Below are positions 16,346-26,164 of a stretch of DNA of 64,000 nt, piece after piece. The position numbers were made by a program, and so were the translations under genes. The stretch lies in the NCBI RefSeq assembly GCF_028128765.1, contig NZ_LBJG01000003.1, positions 1-64,000 of the forward strand, given 5' to 3'. How positions within the stretch are numbered: position 1 is the stretch's first letter; the number at the start of each line of letters is the position of its first letter. Origin of the DNA: Bradyrhizobium sp. CCBAU 51627 (lineage in GTDB: Bacteria > Pseudomonadota > Alphaproteobacteria > Rhizobiales > Xanthobacteraceae). Below the pieces are notes generated by a model. It saw only the letters and a list, made by a program, of their open reading frames with translations, was not told where the DNA came from and ran no database searches.

Positions 16346-17536
16346 ATGACACAACATGAAAACGATCCCGCCTGGCCGGACCACAAACCGACCGCGCTCC
16401 TCGTGCTTGCCGATGGCACGGTGCTCGAAGGCTTCGGTCTCGGCGCCGAAGGCCAGGCCGTCGGCGAGGTCTGCTTCAACACCGCGATGACCGGCTATGA
16501 GGAGATCCTCACCGATCCCTCCTACGCCGGCCAGCTCATCACCTTCACCTTCCCGCATATCGGCAATGTCGGTACCAACGAGGAAGACATCGAGACGGTG
16601 AACATGGCCGCAACGCCAGGTGCGCGCGGCGTGATCCTGCGCACGGCGATCACCGATCCCTCGAACTACCGCGCCACCAGGCATCTCGACGCCTGGCTCA
16701 AGGCGCGCGGCATCATCGGCCTCTCGGGCATCGACACACGCGCGCTGACCGCGCTGATCCGCAGCAAGGGCATGCCCAATGCCGTGATCGCGCACGCCAA
16801 AGACGGCGAGTTCGACCTGCATGGTCTGAAGGAAGAGGCGCGCGAATGGCCCGGCCTCGAGGGTATGGACCTCGTGCCGATGGTCACCTCCGGCCAGCGC
16901 TTCACCTGGGACGAGACGCCCTGGCTGTGGGACAAGGGTTTTGGCCGCCAGGACAGGCCTGAGTTCAACGTCGTTGCGATCGACTACGGCATCAAGCGCA
17001 ACATTCTGCGCCTGCTCGCCGGCGTCGGCTGCAAGGTGACGGTGGTGCCGGCGACGACCCCGTCCGAAGACATCCTCGCGATGAAACCGGATGGCGTCTT
17101 CCTGTCCAACGGTCCGGGCGATCCGGCCGCGACTGGCAAATACGCGGTGCCTGTGATCCAGGACGTGATCAAGTCGGGTACGCCGACCTTCGGCATCTGC
17201 CTCGGCCACCAGATGCTCGGCCTCGCCGTCGGCGCCAAGACGAAGAAGATGCATCAGGGCCATCACGGCGCCAATCATCCCGTCAAGGACGCGACCACCG
17301 GCAAGGTCGAGATCACCTCGATGAACCACGGCTTTGCGGTGGACGAGACGACGTTGCCTGATGGCGCGACGCAGACCCACGTCTCGCTGTTCGACGGCTC
17401 CAATTGCGGCATCCAGCTCGACGGCAAGCCGGTGTTCTCGGTGCAGTACCACCCCGAGGCATCGCCGGGCCCGCGCGACTCGCACTATCTGTTCCAGCGC
17501 TTCGCCGATCTGATGCGACAGAAGAAGAGCGCGTAA
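16346..17536 (+). CDS. carA: Carbamoyl-phosphate synthase small subunit
   Basis: The 396-residue glutaminase subunit hydrolyses glutamine and passes ammonia to CarB for carbamoyl phosphate (arginine and pyrimidine synthesis). The N-terminal CPSase_sm domain (VCFNTAMTGYEEILTDPSY) is followed by a class I glutamine amidotransferase domain with nucleophile Cys285 (FGICLGHQM) and partners His369 and Glu371 (VQYHPEASPGP). All catalytic residues are present. carB is 4.3 kb downstream on the same strand, separated by a cupin, dps, methyltransferase and MFS genes, so the two subunits are not a tight operon here. Confidence 0.97.
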   Translation: MTQHENDPAWPDHKPTALLVLADGTVLEGFGLGAEGQAVGEVCFNTAMTGYEEILTDPSYAGQLITFTFPHIGNVGTNEEDIETVNMAATPGARGVILRTAITDPSNYRATRHLDAWLKARGIIGLSGIDTRALTALIRSKGMPNAVIAHAKDGEFDLHGLKEEAREWPGLEGMDLVPMVTSGQRFTWDETPWLWDKGFGRQDRPEFNVVAIDYGIKRNILRLLAGVGCKVTVVPATTPSEDILAMKPDGVFLSNGPGDPAATGKYAVPVIQDVIKSGTPTFGICLGHQMLGLAVGAKTKKMHQGHHGANHPVKDATTGKVEITSMNHGFAVDETTLPDGATQTHVSLFDGSNCGIQLDGKPVFSVQYHPEASPGPRDSHYLFQRFADLMRQKKSA

Positions 17537-17579
17537 GACTCAAGGACGCCGGCGGACGTGGCCGCCGGGTATGGCGCCA

Positions 17580-17795
17580 TTACGGACGCATGAACATGAA
17601 GTCCGTGTCGGGATCGCAGTTCTCGGCGATGAAGCGCAGTTCTGCCTGGATGTCGGCGACGGACCTCGTCTCGAGATATTTCGAGATCACGAGGTTGAGC
17701 AAGGCGCGGCACACGGCTTCGTGCCCAAGGCCGCTGGTCTCCGCCTCGTCCATGGCCGCTGAAAAATGACGCTGCGCAACATCAGAAGCATACAT
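17580..17795 (-). CDS. Small conserved-looking protein, unknown function
   Basis: The 71-residue acidic, helical protein (MYASDVAQRHFSAAMDEAETSG, KYLETRSVADIQAELRFIAENCDP) has a normal codon pattern and is free-standing between carA and the cupin gene. I know similar small proteins only as rhizobial hypotheticals. No membrane segment or metal site is seen. A hairpin at 17549-17568 (CCGGCGG/CCGCCGG) separates it from carA. Confidence 0.6.
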   Translation of the reverse strand: MYASDVAQRHFSAAMDEAETSGLGHEAVCRALLNLVISKYLETRSVADIQAELRFIAENCDPDTDFMFMRP

Positions 17796-17938
17796 GGCGT
17801 TCCATCCCTTTTCCCTTGAGTTGCCTGCCTCTAGATGGCCGCCTGCGCCTTGATCTTCGTCAAGCCGGGTCTGGACTCAGGAACAAGGGCGCTCGCGCCG
17901 TTTTGATTGTCAAAGTCTGTTGCTGCCGGAGTCCACCC

Positions 17939-18463
17939 ATGTCCGTTGTCCGCAACTATGCCGAACCGCTCGCCATCGTCTTCGAGGATGACGGGCTCGT
18001 GCCGAACAGCATCCTCCCCTTCCTAGTCTATCAGGGGGCGCTGACCCTCGATCCGAAGCAGCCGGAAGAGACCATCGAAAACCTGTTCGAGACGAACAAT
18101 TGGGGCGGCACGTGGCGCAATGGCGTCTACGACTATCTGCACTACCACGCGACCGTGCACGAGGTGCTCGGCGTCGCACGCGGCCATGCCCGCGTTCGCT
18201 TCGGCGGCGATCACGGCCAGGAGCTGGAGATCAAGGCCGGCGATGTCGCGGTCCTGCCGGCCGGCACCGGGCATCAGTGCATCAAGGCGAGCGATGATTT
18301 CTGTGTGATCGGCGCTTATCCGCCGGGCGCGAAGATGGAGATCACACGCCCGACGCCGGAGAACCACGCCAAGGCGTTGAAGACCATTCCGAAGGTTGCG
18401 TTGCCGCCGGCCGATCCGGTGACGGGCACGCACGGGGCACTGATGCGGTTGTGGCGGCCGTGA
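17939..18463 (+). CDS. Cupin-domain protein
   Basis: The 174-residue product is a single-domain cupin. The first cupin motif is in YLHYHATVHEVLGVARGHARVRFGG, with histidines of a possible metal site, and the second in GDVAVLPAGTGHQCI. An intact His-His-Glu-like set suggests a bound metal, but no enzyme activity can be named. ATG at 17939 (MSVVRNYAEPLAIV) follows a Pro-rich untranslated stretch and gives the usual length. It converges on the dps gene. Confidence 0.82.
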   Translation: MSVVRNYAEPLAIVFEDDGLVPNSILPFLVYQGALTLDPKQPEETIENLFETNNWGGTWRNGVYDYLHYHATVHEVLGVARGHARVRFGGDHGQELEIKAGDVAVLPAGTGHQCIKASDDFCVIGAYPPGAKMEITRPTPENHAKALKTIPKVALPPADPVTGTHGALMRLWRP

Positions 18464-18511
18464 GTCCCGGCCTTCGCCGGGACGACGTCGTGGATGGATC
18501 TCGCCGGTCAA

Positions 18512-19036
18512 CTACGCCTCGTTGCCGCCTTCCTGCCGCGTCGCTTCGAACAGGAACCAGGCGCGGCGCTCGGTCTCGTCGATAAAGACTTCGAGGATGC
18601 TGGCGCTGGCGACGTCGCCGGCCTCGTCGCAGACTTCGTGCGCCTTGCGCATCGCGCTGGCAACATGCTTGTTGTCCTGCATCAGCTCACGCAGCATCTC
18701 GCGCGGCGGAACGTAGTCCTCGTTGTTGTCCTTGATGGTCTGGAGCTTTGCGACCTGGCCGATCGACTTCAGCGTGGTGCCGCCGATCTTTCGGACGCGT
18801 TCGGCAAGCTGGTCGGTGGTGGCGAAAATCTGCTCGGAATGCTCGTCCAGCAACAGATGATAGTCGCGGAAATGCCGACCGCTGATGTGCCAGTGGAAAT
18901 TCTTGGTCTTGAGGTACAGCGCGAACGAGTCGGCCAGAAGCACGTTGAGCGCTTCGGAAACCTTGTTGACCGCCTGGGGCTGCAGATCGGTGGGGGTGTC
19001 GAGATCGGGCGAGACCTTGCTTGGGGCTTTGCTCAC
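18512..19036 (-). CDS. dps: Dps-family ferritin-like DNA-binding protein
   Basis: The 174-residue protein belongs to the Dps/Dpr mini-ferritins that form 12-mers, oxidise Fe(II) with peroxide and protect DNA. The ferroxidase-site motif KTKNFHWHISGRHFRDYHLLLDEH is intact (His and Asp/Glu ligands), and the last part (EVCDEAGDVASASILEVFIDETERRAWFLFEAT) completes the four-helix bundle. I chose the GTG at 19036 because AGGAAGG lies at the right distance; no closer ATG exists. The N-terminal tail carries two lysines that could touch DNA. It is divergent from the methyltransferase gene. Confidence 0.93.
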   Translation of the reverse strand: MSKAPSKVSPDLDTPTDLQPQAVNKVSEALNVLLADSFALYLKTKNFHWHISGRHFRDYHLLLDEHSEQIFATTDQLAERVRKIGGTTLKSIGQVAKLQTIKDNNEDYVPPREMLRELMQDNKHVASAMRKAHEVCDEAGDVASASILEVFIDETERRAWFLFEATRQEGGNEA

Positions 19037-19135
19037 GGGAAACCTTCCTGTTAGGACGCGGACATTGACGGCGGGCCGTCGCACCCCTAACGCAAGGCGG
19101 GCAATGCCGTTCCCCGATCGGAACCGCTGGGCGGG

Positions 19136-19843
19136 ATGACCATGGACGATTGGATCGATTATTACGACTCGACGCATACGATCTATGTCAGCAAGCTGCA
19201 TCGCGACTTGCACTTCCGGATCATCGCGCGGGACATTATCGGCTACATCACCTCGCCCGATGCGACAGTGCTCGACTATGCCTGCGGCGAAGCGCTCTCG
19301 GCCGGCCAGGTGGCGTCCGCCTGTGGCCAGCTGATCCTGGCCGAGCCGGCGCCCGGCGTGCGCGGCCGGCTGATCGCGCGGTTTGCACCCAATACCAAGA
19401 TCCGCGTCCGCTCGCTCGACGACGTCCGCAAGATGCAGGACCAGTCCATCGACCTCGTCGTGATGAACTCGGTCGCGCAATATATGTCGGCGGAAGAGCT
19501 GGATGCCGCGCTCCTCAATATCAGGCGGATCTTGAAGCCGTCCGGCAAGCTGGTGCTCGGCGACATCCTCCAGCCGCAGGTCGGCATGTTCAGGGACGTG
19601 GCGGCACTGCTCTCCTTCGGGCTGCGCAACGGCTTCTTCAAGGACGCACTGATCGGATTGATCAGCACCGCGTTGTCAGACTACCGCCATCTGCGCACGC
19701 GCATCGGGCTCCAGCGCTACAGCGAGGACGAGATGACGGCCAAGCTGAAGGCGGCAGGCTTCGCCAGCCAGCGTGCCGACACCAATATCGGGCACAATCG
19801 CTGGCGCATGACCTTCATCGCGCGGCCGCCGCTGGTTCGTTAA
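19136..19843 (+). CDS. Class I SAM-dependent methyltransferase
   Basis: The 235-residue protein has a methyltransferase Rossmann fold: motif I VLDYACGEALSAG, an acidic strand end LILAEPAPG, LVVMNSVAQYMSAEELDAALLNIRRILKPSGKLVLGD (motifs IV-VI). The segment after it (GMFRDVAALLSFGLRNGFFKD) is hydrophobic and may bind a lipid-like or quinone-like substrate. ATG at 19136 (MTMDDW) or 19142 are both possible. No partner gene hints at the substrate. Confidence 0.82.
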   Translation: MTMDDWIDYYDSTHTIYVSKLHRDLHFRIIARDIIGYITSPDATVLDYACGEALSAGQVASACGQLILAEPAPGVRGRLIARFAPNTKIRVRSLDDVRKMQDQSIDLVVMNSVAQYMSAEELDAALLNIRRILKPSGKLVLGDILQPQVGMFRDVAALLSFGLRNGFFKDALIGLISTALSDYRHLRTRIGLQRYSEDEMTAKLKAAGFASQRADTNIGHNRWRMTFIARPPLVR

Positions 19844-19897
19844 GCATAACGACTGCCTGAGGTGGCTTGTCGCATCCCGATCGGACATGATCGCTGC

Positions 19898-19973
19898 GGC
19901 CCGGTGGCGGAAGCGTCTACGCGAGAGCAGTGCATTGCTCTTCATCCTGGTTCAAATCCAGGCCGGGCCTCCA
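19898..19973 (+). tRNA. tRNA-Cys(GCA)-like gene with abnormal D and anticodon arms
   Basis: The acceptor stem (19898-19904 with 19963-19969) is perfect over 7 bp, and the T arm (CCTGG-TTCAAAT-CCAGG) is perfect. The discriminator is T and CCA is encoded, so the 3' end TCCA suits tRNA-Cys, as does the GCA triplet after T931 (counted from 19000). The D stem has only 3 bp and the D loop lacks the G18-G19 pair. The anticodon arm folds either as 6 bp with a 6-base loop or 5 bp with an 8-base loop, with T after the anticodon. It is a special or decayed tRNA, not a normal one. Confidence 0.6.
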
Positions 19974-20080
19974 GCCTCCGCTGGCTTCGCCAGCTTCGGC
20001 TAGGCAAGCCCCATCGTGGCGAAGGCTGCCTCGGCGAAGCCCGAAGGGCGAAGACGGGCACGCGACATAGAGGCGCCTCA
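19974..20080. repeat. Nested palindromes downstream of the tRNA-like gene
   Basis: CTGGCTTCGCCAG, CTTCGGC and GCCGAAG-like arms (GGCGAAGG, GCGAAGCCCGAAGGGCGAAG) form several nested hairpins directly after the tRNA 3' end. This type of G+C-rich palindrome often follows tRNA genes in this genus. No gene is present. Confidence 0.5.
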
Positions 20081-20083
20081 CAC

Positions 20084-20455
20084 TCAATCCGCCTCGAGCA
20101 CGTTGCACGCCGGCAACAGCTGCAGCCGCTCCGTATCCTTAGCCGCTGACTTCAGCACCGCATCGAGCAAGCCCGGAAAGCGGGCCTCCAGATCCTCGCG
20201 GCGCAGCCGCATGAAGCGGTTGGTACCCGCCACGCGCGTCTGCATCAGCCCGCAATCGCGCAGCTTCGCAAAGTGATAGGTGAGGTTCGACTTGCCGGCG
20301 AGCCCGTTGAAGTCACCGCAGCACAGCTCGCTGCTGACGCGTTCCTGCTGCGCGAGCTGATAGACGATCGCGAGACGGATCGGATCGCTCAGACAATCCA
20401 GAACCAGGGGCAGCTCGATCTGCTCGCGGGTTGGGTGAGGAGGCGTACGACTCAT
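20084..20455 (-). CDS. ArsR-family regulator with a Cys-Cys pair
   Basis: The 123-residue winged-helix protein (LDCLSDPIRLAIVYQLAQ; ELCCGDFNGLAGKSNLTYHFAKLRDCGLMQTR) is an ArsR-type repressor. The CysCys pair just before the recognition helix, and another Cys in RDCGL, could sense a thiol-reactive agent or metal. It is divergent from the MFS gene over a 111-base region with GTTCAA-type inverted repeats, so it probably represses both itself and the pump. Confidence 0.88.
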   Translation of the reverse strand: MSRTPPHPTREQIELPLVLDCLSDPIRLAIVYQLAQQERVSSELCCGDFNGLAGKSNLTYHFAKLRDCGLMQTRVAGTNRFMRLRREDLEARFPGLLDAVLKSAAKDTERLQLLPACNVLEAD

Positions 20456-20486
20456 GATCCGAACATTATAGCGGTACCGCCAATAT

Positions 20487-20550
20487 GTTCAATAGTTCTT
20501 GAACTAATTGACTCCTATGGCCATCTTCGATAGTTCAATAAACATTGAAC
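20487..20550. promoter_or_regulatory. Two candidate ArsR operators in the divergent promoter region
   Basis: A perfect inverted repeat GTTCAAT-AAAC-ATTGAAC is at 20533-20550. A second site, AGTTC-TT-GAACT at 20494-20505, is extended by GTTCAA/TTGA-like half-sites. They lie between the regulator and MFS start codons, where both promoters must be. Confidence 0.65.
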
Positions 20551-20566
20551 ATAAGGATTTCGTCCC

Positions 20567-21736
20567 ATGAGCGTATTTTGGCTGGCCCTGGGGGCCTTCG
20601 CGATCGGCACGGAAGGCTTTGTCATTGCCGGGCTGCTGCCGGCGATCGCCAACGACCTCTCGATTTCGATCTCGGCCGCCGGCCAGTTGGTCACCGCTTA
20701 TGCCCTCACCTATGCAATGGGCTCGCCGATCCTGGCCGTGACGCTGAACAACATCGACCGCCGCACCGTTCTGGCGCTGGCGCTGTCGACTTTCATTGCC
20801 GGAAACCTCGCGGCGATGGTCGCGTCCAACTACGCCCTGCTGCTGGCCTCACGGATGCTGATGGCGCTGGGCTCCGGCCTTTGCATGCCGACGGCACTCG
20901 CGGTCTCCGTGGCAGTCGCCTCGCCGGAGCGGCGCGGCCGCGCGGTGGCGCTGGTCACCTCGGGCCTCACGGTCGCGACCGTCATCGGCGTTCCCCTGGG
21001 CAATCTGGTCGGCAGCCTGTTCGGCTGGCGTGCGACCTTCGCCATGGTTGCCGTGATCGGCGCTATCGCGCTCGCCGGTCTCCTGTTTGGCCTGCCCCGC
21101 GGCCTGCCGCGCAATACGGCCTCGCTGAGCGAAAGGCTTGCCATGGCGCGCCACCGCAATGTCCTGATCGCGCTTGTGATCACGATTCTATGGGCACTGG
21201 GCGGCTTCACCGCGTTCACCTATTTCGCGGTCCCGCTGCGGGGTCTCGGCTTCGATGCCTCGCAGATCAGCCTTGCGCTGCTGGTGTTCGGCGGCGCGGC
21301 TGCGATCGGGAACATGCTCGGCGGCATCCTGGCGGACCGGCTCGGCACAGTCGCGACCGCAGCCCTCGGGCTCGCCGGCATGGCGAGCGCCCTGATCCTG
21401 CATTCGCTGGTCCTGAAGCTGATGCCGAACCAGGCGCATTATGCGGTGCTCGGCGCAATCTTCCTCTGGGGCCTCTCGGGGTGGGCGTTTTATCCGGCTC
21501 AGATCGCCAGCATCATCAGGATCGAGCCGCAGGCCTCGATGATCGCGCTCTCGCTCAATGCCTCCGCGATGTATCTGGGCTTCGCCATCGGCGGCGCGCT
21601 GGGCGGGGCCGTGCTGGCCACGCTCTCCCCGAACGACCTCGGCTGGATCGGCGGAACGAGCGTCGCGGCCTCACTTCTGGTGCATCTCGCCCGCGGCTGG
21701 CAGACACGGCCGAAACCCGTCAAAATTGCCGGTTGA
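20567..21736 (+). CDS. MFS transporter of the DHA1/AraJ type
   Basis: The 389-residue protein has twelve hydrophobic segments, the MFS loop motif [20 protein letters not shown] between helices 2 and 3, and an early acidic residue in [17 protein letters not shown] typical of the AraJ/Bcr-like 12-helix drug or sugar efflux branch. The proton-driven exporter would act in the inner membrane. Divergent control by the ArsR protein suggests inducible export of the same compound that the regulator senses. The substrate is not known. Confidence 0.88.
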   Translation: MSVFWLALGAFAIGTEGFVIAGLLPAIANDLSISISAAGQLVTAYALTYAMGSPILAVTLNNIDRRTVLALALSTFIAGNLAAMVASNYALLLASRMLMALGSGLCMPTALAVSVAVASPERRGRAVALVTSGLTVATVIGVPLGNLVGSLFGWRATFAMVAVIGAIALAGLLFGLPRGLPRNTASLSERLAMARHRNVLIALVITILWALGGFTAFTYFAVPLRGLGFDASQISLALLVFGGAAAIGNMLGGILADRLGTVATAALGLAGMASALILHSLVLKLMPNQAHYAVLGAIFLWGLSGWAFYPAQIASIIRIEPQASMIALSLNASAMYLGFAIGGALGGAVLATLSPNDLGWIGGTSVAASLLVHLARGWQTRPKPVKIAG

Positions 21737-21820
21737 TGGGCGTTTTTCGGGGTTTCGCCGCCCCGAAAACTGGTCTAAGACCCACCCGCGCGCGAGGGAA
21801 GACCCCGCGCTCTCGCACAA

Positions 21821-21850
21821 GGGGACGCGCGGCAAGCGCGCCCTTTTTTT
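21821..21850 (+). terminator. Intrinsic terminator directly upstream of carB
   Basis: GGG-A-CGCGC, loop GGCAA, GCGCG-CCC is followed by seven T residues. Its T-run ends only 28 bases before the carB ATG. It can end MFS transcription or act as an attenuator in a carB leader. Confidence 0.75.
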
Positions 21851-21878
21851 GTGCCCGGATTCCAGCCCGCGAGCGGTG

Positions 21879-24800
21879 ATGCCTAAACGAACCGACATCT
21901 CGACCATCCTTATCATCGGCGCCGGTCCCATCGTGATCGGCCAGGCCTGCGAATTCGACTATTCGGGCACGCAGGCGGTCAAGACGCTGAAGGAGGAGGG
22001 CTATCGCATCGTCCTCGTCAATTCCAACCCGGCCACGATCATGACCGACCCGGAATTGGCCGATGCGACCTATATCGAGCCGATCACGCCCGAGATCGTC
22101 GCCAAGATCATCGAGAAGGAACGTCACGTCATTCCCGGCGGATTTGCGCTGCTGCCGACCATGGGCGGACAGACCGCGCTGAACTGCGCGCTGTCGCTGC
22201 GCCGGCAGGGCACGCTGGAGAAGTTCGACGTCGAGATGATCGGCGCGACCGCCGATGCGATCGACAAGGCCGAGGATCGCCAGCTGTTCCGCGAGGCCAT
22301 GACCAAGATCGGGCTGGAGACGCCGAAGTCACGCCTCGCCAATGCCTCCGAACTGAAGAAGTCCTTCCGCGACAAGTACCACGCCGAACGCGAGAAGCTC
22401 TCGGGCGCGGCGCTCGAAGAGCTCGACCGGCAATGGGCGCTCGGCGAGAGCGACCGCCGCAAGCGCTACCAGGAATACGCCTTCGGCCAGGCCATGATGG
22501 CGCTGTCCGAGATCGGCCTGCCCGCGATCATCCGCCCCTCCTTCACCATGGGCGGCACCGGCGGCGGCATCGCCTACAATAAGGAAGAGTTCCTCGACAT
22601 CATCGAGCGCGGCCTTGACGCGTCTCCCACCAACGAAGTGCTGATCGAAGAATCCGTGCTCGGCTGGAAGGAGTACGAGATGGAGGTGGTGCGCGACAAG
22701 AAAGACAATTGCATCATCGTCTGCTCGATCGAGAACCTCGACCCGATGGGCGTGCACACCGGTGATTCCATCACGGTCGCCCCGGCGCTGACGCTGACCG
22801 ACAAGGAATACCAGATCATGCGCGACGCCTCGCTGGCGGTGCTGCGCGAGATCGGCGTCGAGACCGGCGGCTCCAACGTGCAGTTCGGCGTCAATCCCGA
22901 GGACGGCCGCATGGTCGTGATCGAGATGAACCCGCGCGTGTCGCGCTCGTCGGCGCTTGCCTCGAAGGCGACGGGTTTCCCGATCGCCAAGGTCGCCGCC
23001 AAGCTCGCGATCGGCTACACGCTCGATGAAATCGCCAACGACATCACCGGCGGCGCGACGCCGGCCTCGTTCGAGCCGACCATCGATTACGTGGTGACCA
23101 AGATCCCGCGTTTCGCCTTCGAGAAATTCCCCGGCGCCTCCTCCACGCTGACGACCTCGATGAAGTCGGTTGGCGAGGTCATGGCGATCGGCCGCACCTT
23201 CCAGGAGAGCCTGCAGAAGGCGCTGCGGGGGCTCGAGACCGGGCTGACCGGCCTCGACGAGATCGAGATCGAAGGTCTCGGCCGCGACGACGACAAGAAC
23301 GCGATCCGCGCCGCGCTCGGCACGCCGACGCCGAACCGCATCCTCCAGGTCGCGCAAGCCATGCGGCTCGGCTGGTCGAACGAGGACATCTTCAACTCCT
23401 GCAAGATCGATCCGTGGTTCCTCGGCGAGATGCGCGGCATCGTCGAGATGGAGGAGAAGGTCAGGAAGCACGGACTGCCCGGCAATGCCTTCGGCATGCG
23501 CACGCTCAAGACCATGGGCTTCTCGGACGCGCGCCTTGCAGTGCTCGCCCAGACGACGGAGGCCCAAGTCACCGCCAGGCGTCACTCGCTCGGCGTCCGT
23601 CCGGTCTACAAGCGCATCGACACCTGCGCGGCGGAATTCGCCTCGCCCACCGCCTACATGTACTCGACCTATGAATCGCCGTTTGCCGACACTGCCGCCG
23701 ACGAGAGCACGCCGTCGGACAAGAAGAAGGTCATCATCCTCGGCGGCGGCCCGAACCGGATCGGCCAGGGCATCGAGTTCGACTATTGCTGCTGTCATGC
23801 CTGCTTCGCGCTGCATGACGCCGGCTATGAATCCATCATGGTCAACTGCAATCCGGAAACGGTATCGACCGACTACGACACTGCCGACCGGCTCTATTTC
23901 GAGCCGCTCACTTCCGAGGACGTGCTGGAGATCATCGCGACGGAGCGCAGCAACGGCACGCTGCACGGCGTGATCGTGCAGTTCGGCGGCCAGACGCCGC
24001 TCAAGCTTGCCCGGGCGCTGGAAGCCGCCGAAGTGCCGATCCTCGGCACCTCGCCCGACGCCATCGACCTTGCAGAAGACCGCGACCGCTTCAAGCGCGT
24101 GCTCGACAAGCTCCGCCTGAAGCAGCCGAAGAACGGCATCGCCTATTCCGTCGAACAGGCGAGGCTCGTCTCCGCCGATCTCGGCCTGCCGCTGGTGGTG
24201 CGCCCGTCCTACGTGCTCGGCGGCCGCGCGATGCAGATCATCCGCGAGGAGAACCAGCTCAACGACTACCTGCTCGGCACGCTGCCCGAGCTGGTGCCGG
24301 CCGACGTCAAGGCGCGTTACCCCAACGACAAGACCGGGCAGATCAACACTGTGCTGGGCAAGAACCCGCTGCTGTTCGACCGCTACCTGTCCGACGCGAC
24401 CGAGATCGATGTCGACTGCCTCTGCGATGGCAAGGACACCTTCATCGTCGGCATCATGGAGCACATCGAGGAAGCCGGCATCCATTCCGGCGACTCCGCC
24501 TGCTCGTTGCCGCCGTACTCGCTTGAGCCTGCGATGATCGAGGAGCTGGAGCGACAGACCCGCGAGCTCGCGCTCGGCCTCGACGTCGTCGGCCTGATGA
24601 ACGTGCAATACGCGATCAAGGACGGCGAGATCTACGTGCTCGAAGTCAATCCGCGCGCCTCGCGCACGGTCCCGTTCGTCGCCAAGGTGATCGGCACGCC
24701 GGTCGCCAAGATCGCCGCGCGCATCATGGCCGGCGAGAAGCTCGCCGACTTCAAGTTGAAGAAGAGCGACTTCAAACATGTCGGCGTGAAGGAATCGGTC

Positions 24801-25343
24801 TTCCCGTTCGCCCGCTTCCCCGGCGTCGACACGGTGCTTGGACCGGAGATGCGCTCGACCGGCGAGGTCATGGGCATCGACCGCTCCTTCGCGGTGGCTT
24901 TTGCAAAGAGCCAGCTCGGCGGCGGCACGCGAGTACCGCGCAAGGGCACAGTGTTCGTCTCGGTGCGCGAGAGTGACAAGGTCCGAATTGCCGAAGCCGT
25001 GCGTCAGCTGCATTCGCTTGGCTTCAAGGTGCTGGCGACCTCGGGTACGGCGCGCTTCTTGACCGATCAGGGCATCCCGGCGGAGAAGGTCAACAAGGTG
25101 CTGGAGGGACGGCCGCATATCGTCGACGCCATCACCAATGGCGACGTCCAGCTCGTTCTCAACACCACCGAAGGCCCGCAGGCGCTTGCCGACAGCCGCT
25201 CGCTGCGACGCGCGGCCCTCTTGCATAAAGTGCCGTATTACACCACTCTTTCCGGGGCCGTGGCGGCCGCGCAGGGTATCCGCGCCTATCTGGGCGGGGA
25301 CCTTGAGGTTCGGACCCTGCAGAGCTACTTTTCGGAAACCTGA
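21879..25343 (+). CDS. carB: Carbamoyl-phosphate synthase large subunit
   Basis: The 1154-residue enzyme makes carbamoyl phosphate from bicarbonate, two ATP and ammonia supplied by CarA. Two homologous ATP-grasp synthetase units are seen: the first opens [21 protein letters not shown], the second opens [21 protein letters not shown] near residue 620. The allosteric MGS-like domain ends the protein ([39 protein letters not shown]). Length is slightly above the E. coli form. I chose ATG 21879 ([14 protein letters not shown]); the upstream frame crosses a terminator. All expected ATP-binding stretches are intact. Confidence 0.97.
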   Translation: MPKRTDISTILIIGAGPIVIGQACEFDYSGTQAVKTLKEEGYRIVLVNSNPATIMTDPELADATYIEPITPEIVAKIIEKERHVIPGGFALLPTMGGQTALNCALSLRRQGTLEKFDVEMIGATADAIDKAEDRQLFREAMTKIGLETPKSRLANASELKKSFRDKYHAEREKLSGAALEELDRQWALGESDRRKRYQEYAFGQAMMALSEIGLPAIIRPSFTMGGTGGGIAYNKEEFLDIIERGLDASPTNEVLIEESVLGWKEYEMEVVRDKKDNCIIVCSIENLDPMGVHTGDSITVAPALTLTDKEYQIMRDASLAVLREIGVETGGSNVQFGVNPEDGRMVVIEMNPRVSRSSALASKATGFPIAKVAAKLAIGYTLDEIANDITGGATPASFEPTIDYVVTKIPRFAFEKFPGASSTLTTSMKSVGEVMAIGRTFQESLQKALRGLETGLTGLDEIEIEGLGRDDDKNAIRAALGTPTPNRILQVAQAMRLGWSNEDIFNSCKIDPWFLGEMRGIVEMEEKVRKHGLPGNAFGMRTLKTMGFSDARLAVLAQTTEAQVTARRHSLGVRPVYKRIDTCAAEFASPTAYMYSTYESPFADTAADESTPSDKKKVIILGGGPNRIGQGIEFDYCCCHACFALHDAGYESIMVNCNPETVSTDYDTADRLYFEPLTSEDVLEIIATERSNGTLHGVIVQFGGQTPLKLARALEAAEVPILGTSPDAIDLAEDRDRFKRVLDKLRLKQPKNGIAYSVEQARLVSADLGLPLVVRPSYVLGGRAMQIIREENQLNDYLLGTLPELVPADVKARYPNDKTGQINTVLGKNPLLFDRYLSDATEIDVDCLCDGKDTFIVGIMEHIEEAGIHSGDSACSLPPYSLEPAMIEELERQTRELALGLDVVGLMNVQYAIKDGEIYVLEVNPRASRTVPFVAKVIGTPVAKIAARIMAGEKLADFKLKKSDFKHVGVKESVFPFARFPGVDTVLGPEMRSTGEVMGIDRSFAVAFAKSQLGGGTRVPRKGTVFVSVRESDKVRIAEAVRQLHSLGFKVLATSGTARFLTDQGIPAEKVNKVLEGRPHIVDAITNGDVQLVLNTTEGPQALADSRSLRRAALLHKVPYYTTLSGAVAAAQGIRAYLGGDLEVRTLQSYFSET

Positions 25344-25407
25344 TCGCGCGCGGGAGGCCAGCCCCGAGGGTGACGCCTTGCGCTAAGTGATTGGCAATGA
25401 AGCCACA

Positions 25408-25484
25408 ATGGCCGGAGGAACTGTCCGGCCATGCGGTTGTTCTGTTCCGGCGCCAGACCCACATAACGCCGGCGGCGGCGTTTT
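25408..25484 (+). terminator. Two hairpins after carB
   Basis: A 9-bp perfect stem (ATGGCCGGA/TCCGGCCAT, 25408-25432) is followed by AACGCC-ggcggc-GGCGTT ending in TTTT (25465-25484). The second is the better terminator. The region between carB and greA holds no gene. Confidence 0.6.
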
Positions 25485-25558
25485 CAGCCCCGGATATCCT
25501 GACGAATCAAGGTCGCCGCGCCCCGGTCGGGGCGCGCGGCCGAAGGACGAGAGAAGAG

Positions 25559-26032
25559 ATGGAAAAGGTTCCGATGACTGCGAGCGGCTTTGCCGCACTC
25601 GGGGAAGAATTGAAGAAGCGCCAGTCCGAGGACCGTCCGCGCATCATCGAGCATATCGCCGAGGCACGCTCGCACGGAGACCTGTCGGAAAACGCGGAAT
25701 ACCATGCCGCGAAGGAAGAGCAGTCCCACAATGAAGGCCGCATCGCCGAACTCGAGGACAAGCTGGCGCGCGCCGACATTATCGACATCTCCAAGCTGTC
25801 CGGCGACACCATCAAGTTCGGCGCCACCGTGACGCTGGTCGACGAGGACACCGAGAAGAAGACGGTGTGGCAGATCGTCGGCGAAGTCGAGGCCGACGCC
25901 AAGAAGGGCCGCATCTCCATTACCTCGCCGCTGGCGCGCGCGCTGATCGGCAAGAAGAAGGGTTCGACCGTGGAGGTCAACGCCCCCGGCGGCGCCAAAG
26001 CGTATGAGATTACCAAGGTAGAGTGGCGATAG
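25559..26032 (+). CDS. greA: Transcription elongation factor GreA
   Basis: The 157-residue factor rescues backtracked RNA polymerase by stimulating transcript cleavage. The N-terminal coiled coil carries the acidic tip [26 protein letters not shown] with the conserved Asp/Glu pair. The C-terminal FKBP-like domain holds [10 protein letters not shown] and [29 protein letters not shown] 25559 ([11 protein letters not shown]) with GAGAAGAG just upstream gives the normal length. A strong terminator follows at 26061. Confidence 0.97.
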   Translation: MEKVPMTASGFAALGEELKKRQSEDRPRIIEHIAEARSHGDLSENAEYHAAKEEQSHNEGRIAELEDKLARADIIDISKLSGDTIKFGATVTLVDEDTEKKTVWQIVGEVEADAKKGRISITSPLARALIGKKKGSTVEVNAPGGAKAYEITKVEWR

Positions 26033-26060
26033 GGTTTGCCGTTGCCACGCCTGCGTCTGG

Positions 26061-26088
26061 AAAGGCCGCGCATTGCGCGGCCTTTCTG
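26061..26088 (+). terminator. Rho-independent terminator of greA
   Basis: AAAGGCCGCGC (26061-26071) pairs over 11 bp with GCGCGGCCTTT (26075-26085) around a 3-base loop, with T-rich sequence after it. It lies 29 bases past the greA stop. Confidence 0.85.
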
Positions 26089-26164
26089 CGTCTCTTCGTC
26101 GCTAGGAATGTGAGTGCTCGCGCTCTCGCGTTGCGCCGCGTGCCCCAGGACGACGAACTGGCGA

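Noticed and set aside
22329..25226. 965-codon open frame antisense to carB
   Set aside because: A shadow frame typical of high-G+C genes; carB on the other strand is certain.
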